From contig NZ_CP029427.2 in assembly GCF_002266465.3 (NCBI RefSeq), forward strand, positions 4,652,501-4,716,500: a stretch of DNA of 64,000 bases, written 5' to 3'. Below, one piece after another: positions 41,746 through 49,896 of the stretch; the first letter of the stretch is position 1, and each line of letters begins with the position of its first letter. Made by a program: the position numbers and the translations under genes. The DNA comes from Bradyrhizobium symbiodeficiens. GTDB taxonomy: Bacteria; Pseudomonadota; Alphaproteobacteria; Rhizobiales; Xanthobacteraceae. The notes under the pieces were generated by a model. It ran no database searches. It was given only the letters and a program-made list of their open reading frames with translations, and was not told the origin of the DNA.

Positions 41746-41861
41746 ATAGATCGAATTCGCCGCGCCTTTTACTTGTATTCGTCTCGACTTGACTTGGCTG
41801 ACTTAGCGGCAACGCAAAAGCTCCATGCGAAATGTGGTCCCAACAAGAAACGGGGGCCGCA

Positions 41862-42485
41862 ATGTTTGATTTCAAGGGACAGGGGAAAGGGCTGGCGCTG
41901 GCTGCCATGCTCTTCGGGATCAGCGCGGCAGCGCAGGCCGGCGAAAGCCGTCTGCTCTACGCGAGCCTCGGCGACACCACGCGTGCGCCGATCGGCTGGG
42001 TCGAGTTCTGTGCGGACAATACCGCTCAGTGCCAGGGCGCGCCGACGCAGCCGCGCGACATCGTGATGTCGCAGGCCGCATGGCGCGACCTCGTCAAGGT
42101 CAATCGCTGGGTCAACGAGACCGTCAAGCCTTTGACCGACCAGGAGCACTGGGGCGTGATCGAAAAATGGTCGCTGCCATCAGACGGTTACGGCGACTGC
42201 GAAGACTACGTGTTGTTGAAGCGCAAGATGCTGATCGATGCCGGATGGCCGCGCCAAGCCCTCCTGATCACCGTCGTGCGCGACAAGAAGGGCGAAGGAC
42301 ACGCGGTGCTGACGGTGAAGACCGACAAGGGCGAGTTCGTTCTCGACAATCAGAACGAGAACGTCGTTGCCTGGACGGAGACCGGTTACCGCTTCGTCAA
42401 GCGCCAGTCGCAGAGCGATCCCAACGTCTGGGTCTCGCTGGGCGATACCAAGCCGGCGGTCTCCACCGCCAGCGCGAGAGATTAA
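41862..42485 (+). CDS. Bacterial transglutaminase-like cysteine peptidase (LapG/BTLCP type)
   Basis: The 207-residue protein has a signal peptide (cleavage near AQA-GE) and a papain-like catalytic triad: Cys113 in DGYGDCEDYVLLKR, His147 in GHAVL and Asp162 in LDNQ. This is the BTLCP family (PF06035), which includes LapG, the periplasmic protease that releases large adhesins when c-di-GMP falls. No LapD or adhesin gene is adjacent; a tandem PilZ gene lies just upstream but is closed off by a terminator. The ATG at 41862 follows GGGGGCCGCA. Target protein unknown. Confidence 0.87.
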   Translation: MFDFKGQGKGLALAAMLFGISAAAQAGESRLLYASLGDTTRAPIGWVEFCADNTAQCQGAPTQPRDIVMSQAAWRDLVKVNRWVNETVKPLTDQEHWGVIEKWSLPSDGYGDCEDYVLLKRKMLIDAGWPRQALLITVVRDKKGEGHAVLTVKTDKGEFVLDNQNENVVAWTETGYRFVKRQSQSDPNVWVSLGDTKPAVSTASARD

Positions 42486-42552
42486 GAACGAGACAAGGAG
42501 TTACGCGACCCGGTCACATCCCCACCCCTCCCCGTCCCAGACCGGTTCGCGC

Positions 42553-42592
42553 GCGCCCAGCCATCCCCCAATGGCTGGGCGCAACTTTTTTG
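42553..42592 (+). terminator. Rho-independent terminator of the cysteine peptidase gene
   Basis: GCGCCCAGCCAT (42553-42564) and ATGGCTGGGCGC (42571-42582) form a 12-bp perfect stem followed by AACTTTTTT. It begins 68 bases after the stop and 13 bases before the convergent CYTH-CHAD gene ends. Confidence 0.9.
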
Positions 42593-42604
42593 AGGGGTCT
42601 TCGA

Positions 42605-44362
42605 TCAGCCCTGTGACGACCAGGGCACGCGCGCGGCGGTGAAATCGCGCCAGGTACCTTGCAAGGCCGGCCTGACGCCGATCGATGCACGCGCCTGCCA
42701 GCCGGCGATCGCGGCGGCGGCGATGGCGCCGTCGGGCGCGGCTCCGAGCCCGTCCAGCAGCGAAGCCGTGACCGCCATGTCGTTGAAGGCGCCGAGCTCC
42801 TCCTGCAAACCGGCGAGCCTGCGGGCGAATTTCCTCGCGGACTTGCGATCGGCAAACAGCGGCAGCAGGAACTCGCTGAGATAGCGCAGCCGCTTGGTCG
42901 CGAGCCGCACCCGGTGCAGCTCTTCCATCGTGAGCGACTTGAAGCGGCGGCCGCGCTTGAGCACCTTGGCGTACTGCTCCGAGAGAATGCGCTGCGCGAA
43001 ATTGACGGCGGGCTCGGCGAGCCGGCCGAGATCTTCGGCGGCGACGTCGTTGCGCCAGCCCCGTGTCTCGATCCAGTTGCCCAGACCGATCAGGAACATG
43101 GCGCAGCGGCGGTCGTCGAGCGCGTGATGCGCCTTGCGATAGGCGTCGGACTGGCGCTCGGCCGCAGCCCGGCCGAGCGCATCGAACCCGGCGATGGAAG
43201 GGCATGCCTTCGCGATCGTCGGCAAGGTCTCCAGCTGGAACACATCCCAGTCGCGTGCGGCGGACAGGTCTTGCGCCAACCAGCGCGCCTCGGATCGCAG
43301 TGCGTCGAGATTGCTGAGCGCGCCAACCGAGCGCATCAGGTCGAGCGCCGATCGGATCCGGCGCAGCGCGACGCGCAGCTGATGCACGCCTTCCGGATTG
43401 CGCCCGTCCTCGGCCGCCGGCAGCGACTGAAGCAGATGCAGGAAGCAGGAGCGCAGGATCGTCGCGAACGCCTCGTCGAGCGTCACTGACGGGTCGAGGC
43501 GAAGTTTTCGCGGGCGTCGCGCCGCCGGTGGCGTGCCGGCGGCAAGGTCGAAGCCGCGCGCCGATTTGCTGCGGATGGACGGCTTCACCGCGCCGTGCTC
43601 GGCCAGCCGCAACGCGACCTCGTAGATCGCGCTGGCGCTGCCGCTCTTGAGCTCCAGCTCGATCTCGCTCACCGGCAGCGATCGATCACTTGCCGTCAGC
43701 ACGCCACGGTCGAAGGCGATCTCGACCGTGCCGGACGGCAGATCGATCATCCGCGCGTGGCGGTGAACGTCGGCTGTGAAGACGGCTTCGAGCGGCCGCG
43801 CTTCGAGATGGCTGCGAAGCTTCTCCGGAATGAAAGGCATCGCCAGGGCGAGATCGGGCGCCAGCGAGGCCACGCTCGCCTCCCACTCGCCGCGGCGCAG
43901 CGGATCGTCCGCCGCCTCGGTCTTCACGGTCTGCACGAAGCGCGCGCCGCTCTGGCGAACGCGCAGGCTCAGGCCGTTGCGCCGAAGCATCCGCTCGGGC
44001 GTATCATAGTAGACGGATCTGAGATGTTTTCGCGAGCCCTTGTTGCGCGCATTGGCCGCGACGACGGGTGCGGCATTGAAATGCGCGATGCGATCGGCGT
44101 CGACCAGCAGCTTGAGCTCGATTTCATGGGGATGCGCGGCAACGCTCGACTGCGGCGGCTCCGGCGCGGGCGGGGCATCTTGCGATGGCGTCTGATCACT
44201 CACGGCGCCCTCGACGATCGCAGGTTCGGCCGGTTCAATCTGCCTGAGGAAGCCGGCGGCGACTTTCGTCCTCTTGTTGTCCTTCGGGACAGCATTCCCG
44301 TCCGGCGCGCTCGGAGTTTTGCGAGCCGGTGTTGCGTCTGATTTCAGCATTTGCGGTAACAT
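42605..44362 (-). CDS. CYTH-CHAD domain protein (inorganic polyphosphate/triphosphate-associated)
   Basis: The 585-residue protein has a disordered N-terminus (about 75 residues), a CYTH domain at about 77-280 starting HEIELKLLVD (the ExExK metal/phosphate motif) and with the beta-tunnel words VRQSGARFVQTVK and SEIELELKSG, and a CHAD domain at about 285-570 with GVHQLRVALRRIRSAL and ELHRVRLATKRLRYLSEF, the two conserved His/Arg-Lys helices. CYTH enzymes hydrolyse inorganic triphosphate or similar, and CHAD binds polyphosphate granules, so a polyphosphate-linked role is the general expectation. The start ATG at 44362 has no obvious ribosome binding site, so it may begin later. Confidence 0.9.
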   Translation of the reverse strand: MLPQMLKSDATPARKTPSAPDGNAVPKDNKRTKVAAGFLRQIEPAEPAIVEGAVSDQTPSQDAPPAPEPPQSSVAAHPHEIELKLLVDADRIAHFNAAPVVAANARNKGSRKHLRSVYYDTPERMLRRNGLSLRVRQSGARFVQTVKTEAADDPLRRGEWEASVASLAPDLALAMPFIPEKLRSHLEARPLEAVFTADVHRHARMIDLPSGTVEIAFDRGVLTASDRSLPVSEIELELKSGSASAIYEVALRLAEHGAVKPSIRSKSARGFDLAAGTPPAARRPRKLRLDPSVTLDEAFATILRSCFLHLLQSLPAAEDGRNPEGVHQLRVALRRIRSALDLMRSVGALSNLDALRSEARWLAQDLSAARDWDVFQLETLPTIAKACPSIAGFDALGRAAAERQSDAYRKAHHALDDRRCAMFLIGLGNWIETRGWRNDVAAEDLGRLAEPAVNFAQRILSEQYAKVLKRGRRFKSLTMEELHRVRLATKRLRYLSEFLLPLFADRKSARKFARRLAGLQEELGAFNDMAVTASLLDGLGAAPDGAIAAAAIAGWQARASIGVRPALQGTWRDFTAARVPWSSQG

Positions 44363-44565
44363 GACAGTTCAATGACAGAGCGGCAGCATATAGCCGGTCA
44401 GGCCCGCAAGGAATAGTCACGTTATGTCGCGCCGCGTGATCATCGACTGTCATAATCCGCGGCAATGTTGCGAACTACATTACTGCAGGGATTCGCGGGC
44501 GATCGAATTGATGGCGAATCTCGTCGTTCTCGAAACCGAGATGAACGCGTTCGCGAGCTTGACTC

Positions 44566-44724
44566 ATGCTGGCCGAGAAATTCTTTCTGGTTCTGGAGAC
44601 GCTTAGAAGCCACGCGTCCGATGAAAGACCGGCGATTGTGACAAGCGCTGCGCCGCCGCCTGCCGTCCCTGCGATCGCAACTGCCTTGCATTGCAAGAAA
44701 CCGGTTCCCGACGAGCCGGAATAG
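44566..44724 (+). CDS. Small conserved protein MLAEKFF type
   Basis: A 52-codon frame reads MLAEKFFLVLETLRSHASDE then a Pro/Ala/Thr-rich middle and ends KKPVPDEPE. The opening 'MLAEKFFL.LETL.SH' is a pattern I recall from many very small hypothetical proteins in Bradyrhizobium and Rhodopseudomonas, and this is the main support. The ribosome binding site is weak (GCGAG, about 10 bases upstream). It lies alone between the CYTH-CHAD gene start and the GntR gene end. An amphipathic N-terminal helix is likely; function unknown. Confidence 0.5.
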   Translation: MLAEKFFLVLETLRSHASDERPAIVTSAAPPPAVPAIATALHCKKPVPDEPE

Positions 44725-44765
44725 AAGCAATCCAGCCTGGACGATCGGTATTTAGTGCTGCGCGC

Positions 44766-45473
44766 TCAGGCGCCCAGCACGTCCGCGAGCCGCAGCTCGT
44801 CGGCGGCGGGATCCTTCAGGAACAGCTCGGCCTCGATCTCCTGCAGATGCGACAGCATCTCACGGCGCGCGGCCTGCTTGTCGCGCTTGCGGATCGCGGC
44901 GACGATGCCGGCGTGGTGGTCAGTGCCGCAGGCCGGCGTGTCGTGACGGCGGTACAGCAGGATGATGAGCGAGGAGCGCGCGATCAGCTCCTTGAGGAAG
45001 CCGAGATAGATGCTGTGGCCGCTCATCTCGGCGACGAGCTTGTGAAACTCACCGGACAACCGAACCGAGGCGCGCGCGTCGCCGCGCAGCTCCGCCTCGC
45101 GCTCCTCACCGAGGTGTTGCTGGAGACGATCGAGCCAGGCCGGCGACATCGCTTCGATGGCGTGATCGACGATGGTCGGCTCGATCAGGCGTCGCGCCTC
45201 GAACACTTCGCGGGCATCGGCGGGCGTGGGACGCGCGACGAAGGCGCCGCGGTTCTTCTCGATGTTGACGATGCCCTCATGCGCGAGCTGCTGCAGCGCA
45301 GTGCGGACCAGCGTGCGGCTCGCGCCATAGATCTCGCCGATCTCGTCCTCGCCGAGCTTGGTACCCGGCAGCAGGCGGTGCTCGAGGATCGCGGCGGTCA
45401 CGCCCTCCCGGATGCGGCTGACGCGATCGCTGGCGTCTGGCGCGTCGGATTTGGGGCGGGGCTTGGCGGCCAT
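44766..45473 (-). CDS. GntR-family regulator, FadR/FCD subgroup
   Basis: The 235-residue protein has a GntR winged helix (about 17-80; REGVTAAILEHRLLPGTKLGE, then YGASRTLVRTALQQLAHEG) and an FCD ligand domain (about 90-215) with FEARRLIEPTIVDHA and metal-ligand-type His residues (FHKLVAEMSGH; HHAGIVAAI). The ATG at 45473 is preferred over an upstream TTG at 45533. It is divergent from the ABC-racemase operon and probably controls it in response to a small organic acid or amino-acid-like ligand. Confidence 0.87.
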   Translation of the reverse strand: MAAKPRPKSDAPDASDRVSRIREGVTAAILEHRLLPGTKLGEDEIGEIYGASRTLVRTALQQLAHEGIVNIEKNRGAFVARPTPADAREVFEARRLIEPTIVDHAIEAMSPAWLDRLQQHLGEEREAELRGDARASVRLSGEFHKLVAEMSGHSIYLGFLKELIARSSLIILLYRRHDTPACGTDHHAGIVAAIRKRDKQAARREMLSHLQEIEAELFLKDPAADELRLADVLGA

Positions 45474-45526
45474 GGCTGCAGGGGCTCGATCGACGACGTT
45501 CGCCTCGGATGTTAGTCGACCAGCTG

Positions 45527-45557
45527 TATCCAATCACAGGCGAAACTTTATACAATC
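45527..45557. promoter_or_regulatory. Direct repeats in the GntR/ABC divergent spacer
   Basis: TATCCAATC at 45527-45535 and TATACAATC at 45549-45557 differ in one base and are 22 bp apart, two helical turns. They lie 54-84 bases upstream of the GntR start in the spacer facing the ABC operon, and are candidate GntR sites or promoter parts. Confidence 0.3.
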
Positions 45558-45726
45558 GTCGCCCGCTTTGTGTGCAGGCGTCTGCGCGCAGGTTTGACGG
45601 CCGGGATGCGCCGGATTCGATCTAACGATCTGACTCCGCTGCACAGTTTTGAGAAATCGGCAGACCGAAGGCGGTTGGCACGGACCTTGCGGAGAGAGCG
45701 GCAGCACCGCCTTCCTCGGACACGCC

Positions 45727-46713
45727 ATGGCCACTCCCGCCGCTCTCGAACTGGTCGCCGTCACCAAGCGCTACGACACCACGCTGGCGGTCGACACCGT
45801 CAATCTGAAGATCCCGGCCGGCACCTATTGCTGCCTGCTCGGCCCGTCCGGCTGCGGCAAAACCTCGACGCTGCGGATGATCGCGGGCCACGAAGCGGTC
45901 AGCGAGGGCGACATCATCCTGGGCGCGCAGAACGTCACCGACCTTCCGCCGGCCGAGCGCGGTACCGCGATGATGTTCCAGTCCTACGCGCTGTTTCCGC
46001 ATCTGAGCGTGATCGACAACGTCGCCTTTGCCCTCAAGATGCGCGGCATCGACAAGCCGACGCGCCACAAGCGCGCCGGCGAATTGCTGGAGCTGGTGGC
46101 GATGAGCCAGTATGCGGGCCGCCTCCCGGCACAGCTCTCTGGCGGCCAGCAGCAGCGCGTCGCGCTCGCCCGCGCGCTGATCACCGAGCCGCAGATCCTG
46201 CTGCTCGACGAGCCGCTCTCCGCGCTCGATCCGTTCCTGCGCGTCAAGATGCGCGGCGAGTTGAAGCGCCTGCAGCGCGAGCTCGGCATCAGCTTCATCC
46301 AGGTCACCCACGGCCAGGAAGAGGCGATGGCGCTCGCCGACCACATCGTGGTGATGAACCACGGCAAGATCGAGCAGCAGGGCACGGCCCGCGACATCTT
46401 TCACCGTCCCCGCACCGAATTCGTGGCGCGCTTCATCGGCGGCCACAACGTGCTCAGCGACGCCGGCAAGTTGATCGCCGTGCGCGCCGATCAGCTCGGC
46501 ATCGCGCCGTTCACTGACGGCGCGTTCGGCGCGCCGGCGCTGCTGACCCAGACCGAGTACCAGGGCTCCTACATCGCCGTCTCGCTGACGCTCGACGACG
46601 GGACCGCCCTGTTCTCCCACGTTCCCGAAGCCGCTTTCGACGTCCACCCGTTCCGTCCGGGCGATCGCGTGCTGGCCACCTGGGATCCCGCCAAGGCGCA
46701 ACGTCTGCAATAG
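45727..46713 (+). CDS. ABC importer ATPase, PotA-like
   Basis: The 328-residue protein has Walker A GPSGCGKT (39-46), the Q-loop in MMFQSYALFPHLSV, the signature LSGGQQQR, Walker B ILLLDEPLSALD and the H-loop VTHGQEEA, followed by a TOBE-like regulatory domain from about 250. The TOBE domain and operon order (ATPase, binding protein, two permeases) put it with spermidine/putrescine-type importers of CUT1/POTA style. It is the first gene of the operon. The ATG at 45727 is 253 bp from the divergent GntR start. Confidence 0.93.
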   Translation: MATPAALELVAVTKRYDTTLAVDTVNLKIPAGTYCCLLGPSGCGKTSTLRMIAGHEAVSEGDIILGAQNVTDLPPAERGTAMMFQSYALFPHLSVIDNVAFALKMRGIDKPTRHKRAGELLELVAMSQYAGRLPAQLSGGQQQRVALARALITEPQILLLDEPLSALDPFLRVKMRGELKRLQRELGISFIQVTHGQEEAMALADHIVVMNHGKIEQQGTARDIFHRPRTEFVARFIGGHNVLSDAGKLIAVRADQLGIAPFTDGAFGAPALLTQTEYQGSYIAVSLTLDDGTALFSHVPEAAFDVHPFRPGDRVLATWDPAKAQRLQ

Positions 46714-46755
46714 CGCCGATCGATCACTGGAATGCGCAACAGAGGAGTGACTGAC

Positions 46756-48045
46756 ATGAGCAAGACCACTGGCACGAAGGGCGTCAGCCGCCGTACGCTG
46801 CTCAAGGGCACCGCAGGTCTCGCCGGCCTTGCCGCCGGCTCCGGCGCCATCACCGGTTTTCCCTATGTGAAGTCGGCCGACGCGAAGGTGCTACGCTATC
46901 TCGGCACTGCCGTGAACGAGGGCGACGACATCTCCAAGCAGTGCCTGAAGGACACCGGAATCAAGATCGAATACATCACCGCGACCACCGACGACGTCAC
47001 CAAGCGCGTGATGACCCAGCCGAACTCCTTCGACGTGCTGGACACCGAATATTTCTCGCTGAAGAAGATCGTGCCGTCGGGCAACATCCTTGCGCTCGAC
47101 GCCAGGAAGATCAAGGAATTCGACAACATCACGCCGGTCTTCACCAAGGGCGAGACGCCCGGCGGCAAGAAGATCGGCGGCCAGGGCACCGCGCCCTGGA
47201 AGGTGCTCTATCTCGAGGGCAAAGACTCCAAGAAGTTCGCGACGTCGGCGACCGAATTCGTCACGCTGATTCCGACCGTCTACAACGCCGACACGCTCGG
47301 CATCCGTCCCGACCTGATCAAGCGCCCGATCAGCTCGTGGTCCGAACTGCTCAACCCCGAGTTCAAGGGCAAGGCCTCGATCCTCAACATCCCCTCGATC
47401 GGCATCATGGATGCCGCGATGGTCGTGGAAGCCTCCGGCAAGTACAAATATGCCGACAAGGGCAACATGACCAAGGAAGAGATCGATCTCACCATGAAGG
47501 TGATGACCGAAGCCAAGAAGGCCGGCCAGTTCCGCGCGTTCTGGAAGGACTTCAACGAGAGCGTCAATCTGATGGCATCAGGTGAGACCGTGATCCAATC
47601 GATGTGGTCGCCGGCGGTGACCAAGGTGCGCTCGATGGGCATCCCCTGCACTTTCCAGCCGTTGAAAGAAGGCTACCGCTCCTGGGCCTCGGGCTTCTGC
47701 GTCTCCAAGGGCGTCTCGGGCGCGAAGCTCGAATGGGCCTACGAGTTCGTCAACTGGTTTCTATCAGGCTATGCCGGCGCCTATCTCAACCGCCAGGGCT
47801 ACTACTCCGCGGTGCTCTCCACCGCGAAGGCGCATATGGAGCCCTATGAGTGGGCATACTGGATGGAAGGCAAGCCGGCCGAGAAGGACATCAAGGCGCC
47901 CGACGGCTCGCTGCTGGAGAAGGCCGGCGCCGTGCGCGACGGCGGCTCCTACGAGGACCGCATGGGCGGCGTCGCCTGCTGGAACGCGGTGATGGACGAG
48001 AACGACTACATGGTCCGCAAGTGGAACGAGTTCATCGCAGCGTAA
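46756..48045 (+). CDS. ABC importer solute-binding protein, PotD-like, Tat signal
   Basis: The 429-residue protein has a twin-arginine signal (SRRTLLKG at 11-18, then a hydrophobic stretch to about 40). The mature part is a polyamine/iron-type binding protein fold (YNADTLGIRP, SWSELLNPEFKGKASIL, FVNWFLSGYAGAYLNRQGYY). AGAGGAGTGACTGAC precedes the ATG. The actual ligand is not shown by the sequence: with a racemase downstream and a GntR-FCD regulator it may be a hydantoin-like or amino-acid-like compound rather than a polyamine. Confidence 0.9.
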   Translation: MSKTTGTKGVSRRTLLKGTAGLAGLAAGSGAITGFPYVKSADAKVLRYLGTAVNEGDDISKQCLKDTGIKIEYITATTDDVTKRVMTQPNSFDVLDTEYFSLKKIVPSGNILALDARKIKEFDNITPVFTKGETPGGKKIGGQGTAPWKVLYLEGKDSKKFATSATEFVTLIPTVYNADTLGIRPDLIKRPISSWSELLNPEFKGKASILNIPSIGIMDAAMVVEASGKYKYADKGNMTKEEIDLTMKVMTEAKKAGQFRAFWKDFNESVNLMASGETVIQSMWSPAVTKVRSMGIPCTFQPLKEGYRSWASGFCVSKGVSGAKLEWAYEFVNWFLSGYAGAYLNRQGYYSAVLSTAKAHMEPYEWAYWMEGKPAEKDIKAPDGSLLEKAGAVRDGGSYEDRMGGVACWNAVMDENDYMVRKWNEFIAA

Positions 48046-48049
48046 TGTG

Positions 48050-49009
48050 ATGGACACCTCGGAGGACATCCTGCAACAGGCATCCCCGGATCTCATCCGG
48101 GGATCGGACACCGCGCGCGCTGCAAAGGCCGCGCGGTGGTCGCCGTCCTTCATCTCCTGGCTCCAGGCCGGACCGATGATGCTGGTGTTTCTCGCCTTCT
48201 TCCTGATCCCTCTCGTCTTCGTCGTCATCGTCTCGTTCTGGGACTACAACGAATACCAGTTGCTGCCGGCCTTCTCCGGCCGCGGCTACACCGACACGTT
48301 CGAAGGCTGCATCGCGCAGCTCCCCGAGCTCTGCACGATCGGGCGAACCTATGTGATGACGCTGAAGCTCTGCTTCATGGTCTGGGCGATCACGCTGTTC
48401 ATCGGCTTCTGGGTCGCCTATTTCCTCGCCTTCCACGTCAGGTCGAAGACCTGGCAGATGGGATTGTCGCTGCTCTGCACGATCCCGTTCTGGACCTCCA
48501 ACGTGATCCGCATGATCGCCTGGATCCCCCTGCTCGGCCGCAACGGCCTCGTCAACTCCGGCCTGGTCAAGACCGGCCTGATCAACCATCCCGTGGAATG
48601 GCTGCTGTTCTCCGAATTCTCCGTGGTGCTGGCGCTGGTGCACCTCTTCACCTTCTTCATGGTGGTGCCGATCTTCAATTCGATGATCCGCATCGACAAA
48701 TCGCTGATCGAGGCCGCCTATGACGCCGGCGCCACCGGCTTCCAGACGCTCGTCAACGTCATCATCCCCCTGGCCAAGCCCGGCATCGTGATCGGATCGA
48801 TCTTCGTCATCACCATCGTGATGGGCGACTTCATCACCATCGGCGTGATGGGCGGCCAGCAGATCGCCGCTGCCGGCAAGATCATCGAGACGCGGGTGAA
48901 CGCGCTGCAATTCCCTGCCGCCGCAGCCAACGCCGTCATCCTGCTCGTCATCACCTTCCTGATCATCACCATGATGTCGCGCATCGTCGACATCAAGAAG
49001 GAGCTCTAG
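48050..49009 (+). CDS. ABC importer permease, PotB-like
   Basis: The 319-residue protein has six membrane segments, the first at about 38-60 (PMMLVFLAFFLIPLVFVVIV), and the binding-protein-dependent EAA-like loop (AAYDAGATGFQTLVNVIIPLAKPG). It begins 4 bases after the binding-protein stop codon. Start may be GTG at 48047 or ATG at 48050. The first 30 residues contain ASPDLIRGSD, encoded by a 23-base palindrome that is unusual for coding sequence. The gene belongs to the importer operon. Confidence 0.9.
   Translation: MDTSEDILQQASPDLIRGSDTARAAKAARWSPSFISWLQAGPMMLVFLAFFLIPLVFVVIVSFWDYNEYQLLPAFSGRGYTDTFEGCIAQLPELCTIGRTYVMTLKLCFMVWAITLFIGFWVAYFLAFHVRSKTWQMGLSLLCTIPFWTSNVIRMIAWIPLLGRNGLVNSGLVKTGLINHPVEWLLFSEFSVVLALVHLFTFFMVVPIFNSMIRIDKSLIEAAYDAGATGFQTLVNVIIPLAKPGIVIGSIFVITIVMGDFITIGVMGGQQIAAAGKIIETRVNALQFPAAAANAVILLVITFLIITMMSRIVDIKKEL
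48082..48104. repeat. Palindrome inside the permease gene 5' end
   Basis: ATCCCCGGAT (48082-48091) and ATCCGGGGAT (48095-48104) with a CTC loop form a 10-bp perfect hairpin 32 bases into the permease coding region. It could be a small REP-like insert in frame or an mRNA-stability element at the binding-protein/permease junction. Confidence 0.6.
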
Positions 49010-49012
49010 AGC

Positions 49013-49891
49013 ATGACGGAAGGACGCCCGCGCTCGTTCTACGTGCTCGCGATCTTCTTCGCGGCCTATGTGCTGTTCCTCTACGGGCCGATGATCGCGA
49101 TCTACGTGCTGTCGTTCCAGGGGCCGCAGGGCGGCCTCACCTTCCCGATGAACGGCGTGTCGACCTTCTGGATCGCAAAGCTGTTCAAGGGGACCGGCAT
49201 CGTCGATCTCGGCGCGGCCTTCCGCCGCTCGCTATTGCTCGGCATCATCGTGATGATCGTCACCGTCGTGCTGTCGGTCGCCGCCGGCATGGCTTTCCGC
49301 AGGAAGTTCAGGGCGCAGAGCATCCTGTTCTACTCCGCGATCGCGAGCCTCATCGTGCCCTCGATCATCACCTCGCTTGGCATCTCGCTAGAATTTCGCA
49401 TCATCGACGACCTGATCAAGGCGCATTGGAACGAGAATTTCGAGACCTCGATGGGCCTGCTCACGTCAGGCCTGGGTGCGCATCTGACCTGGACGCTGCC
49501 GTTCGGCCTGCTCATCATGTTCGCGATCTTCAACCGCTTCGATCCCAGGCTCGAAGAAGCCGCGCGCGATCTCGGGGCGACGCCATGGCAGACGTTCCGT
49601 CACGTCGTGCTGCCGATCATCCTGCCCTCGGTGATCGGCATCGGCCTGTTCGGCTTCACGCTGTCCTGGGACGAGCTCGCCCGCTCCAGCCAGGCGATCG
49701 GGGCCGTGAATACGTTGCCGCTTGATCTGCAGGGCCTCACCACCACCGTGACGAACCCCGACATCTATGCGCTCGGCACCGTGATCTCGGCGGTGTCGTT
49801 CACCGTGATCACGCTTGCGCTCGGCACCATCCACGTGCTCAACAAGCGGCAGGCGGCCAAGGGCTCGGATGCCGGCCAGGGACTTGTCTGA
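49013..49891 (+). CDS. ABC importer permease, PotC-like
   Basis: The 292-residue protein has six membrane segments, starting FYVLAIFFAAYVLFLYGPMIA, and the permease loop EEAARDLGATPWQTFRHVVLPIILPS. It starts 3 bases after the first permease gene stop (GAGCTCTAGAGC ATG), so it is cotranscribed and translationally coupled. It completes the importer together with the ATPase, binding protein and first permease. Confidence 0.92.
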   Translation: MTEGRPRSFYVLAIFFAAYVLFLYGPMIAIYVLSFQGPQGGLTFPMNGVSTFWIAKLFKGTGIVDLGAAFRRSLLLGIIVMIVTVVLSVAAGMAFRRKFRAQSILFYSAIASLIVPSIITSLGISLEFRIIDDLIKAHWNENFETSMGLLTSGLGAHLTWTLPFGLLIMFAIFNRFDPRLEEAARDLGATPWQTFRHVVLPIILPSVIGIGLFGFTLSWDELARSSQAIGAVNTLPLDLQGLTTTVTNPDIYALGTVISAVSFTVITLALGTIHVLNKRQAAKGSDAGQGLV

Positions 49892-49896
49892 TCGCG

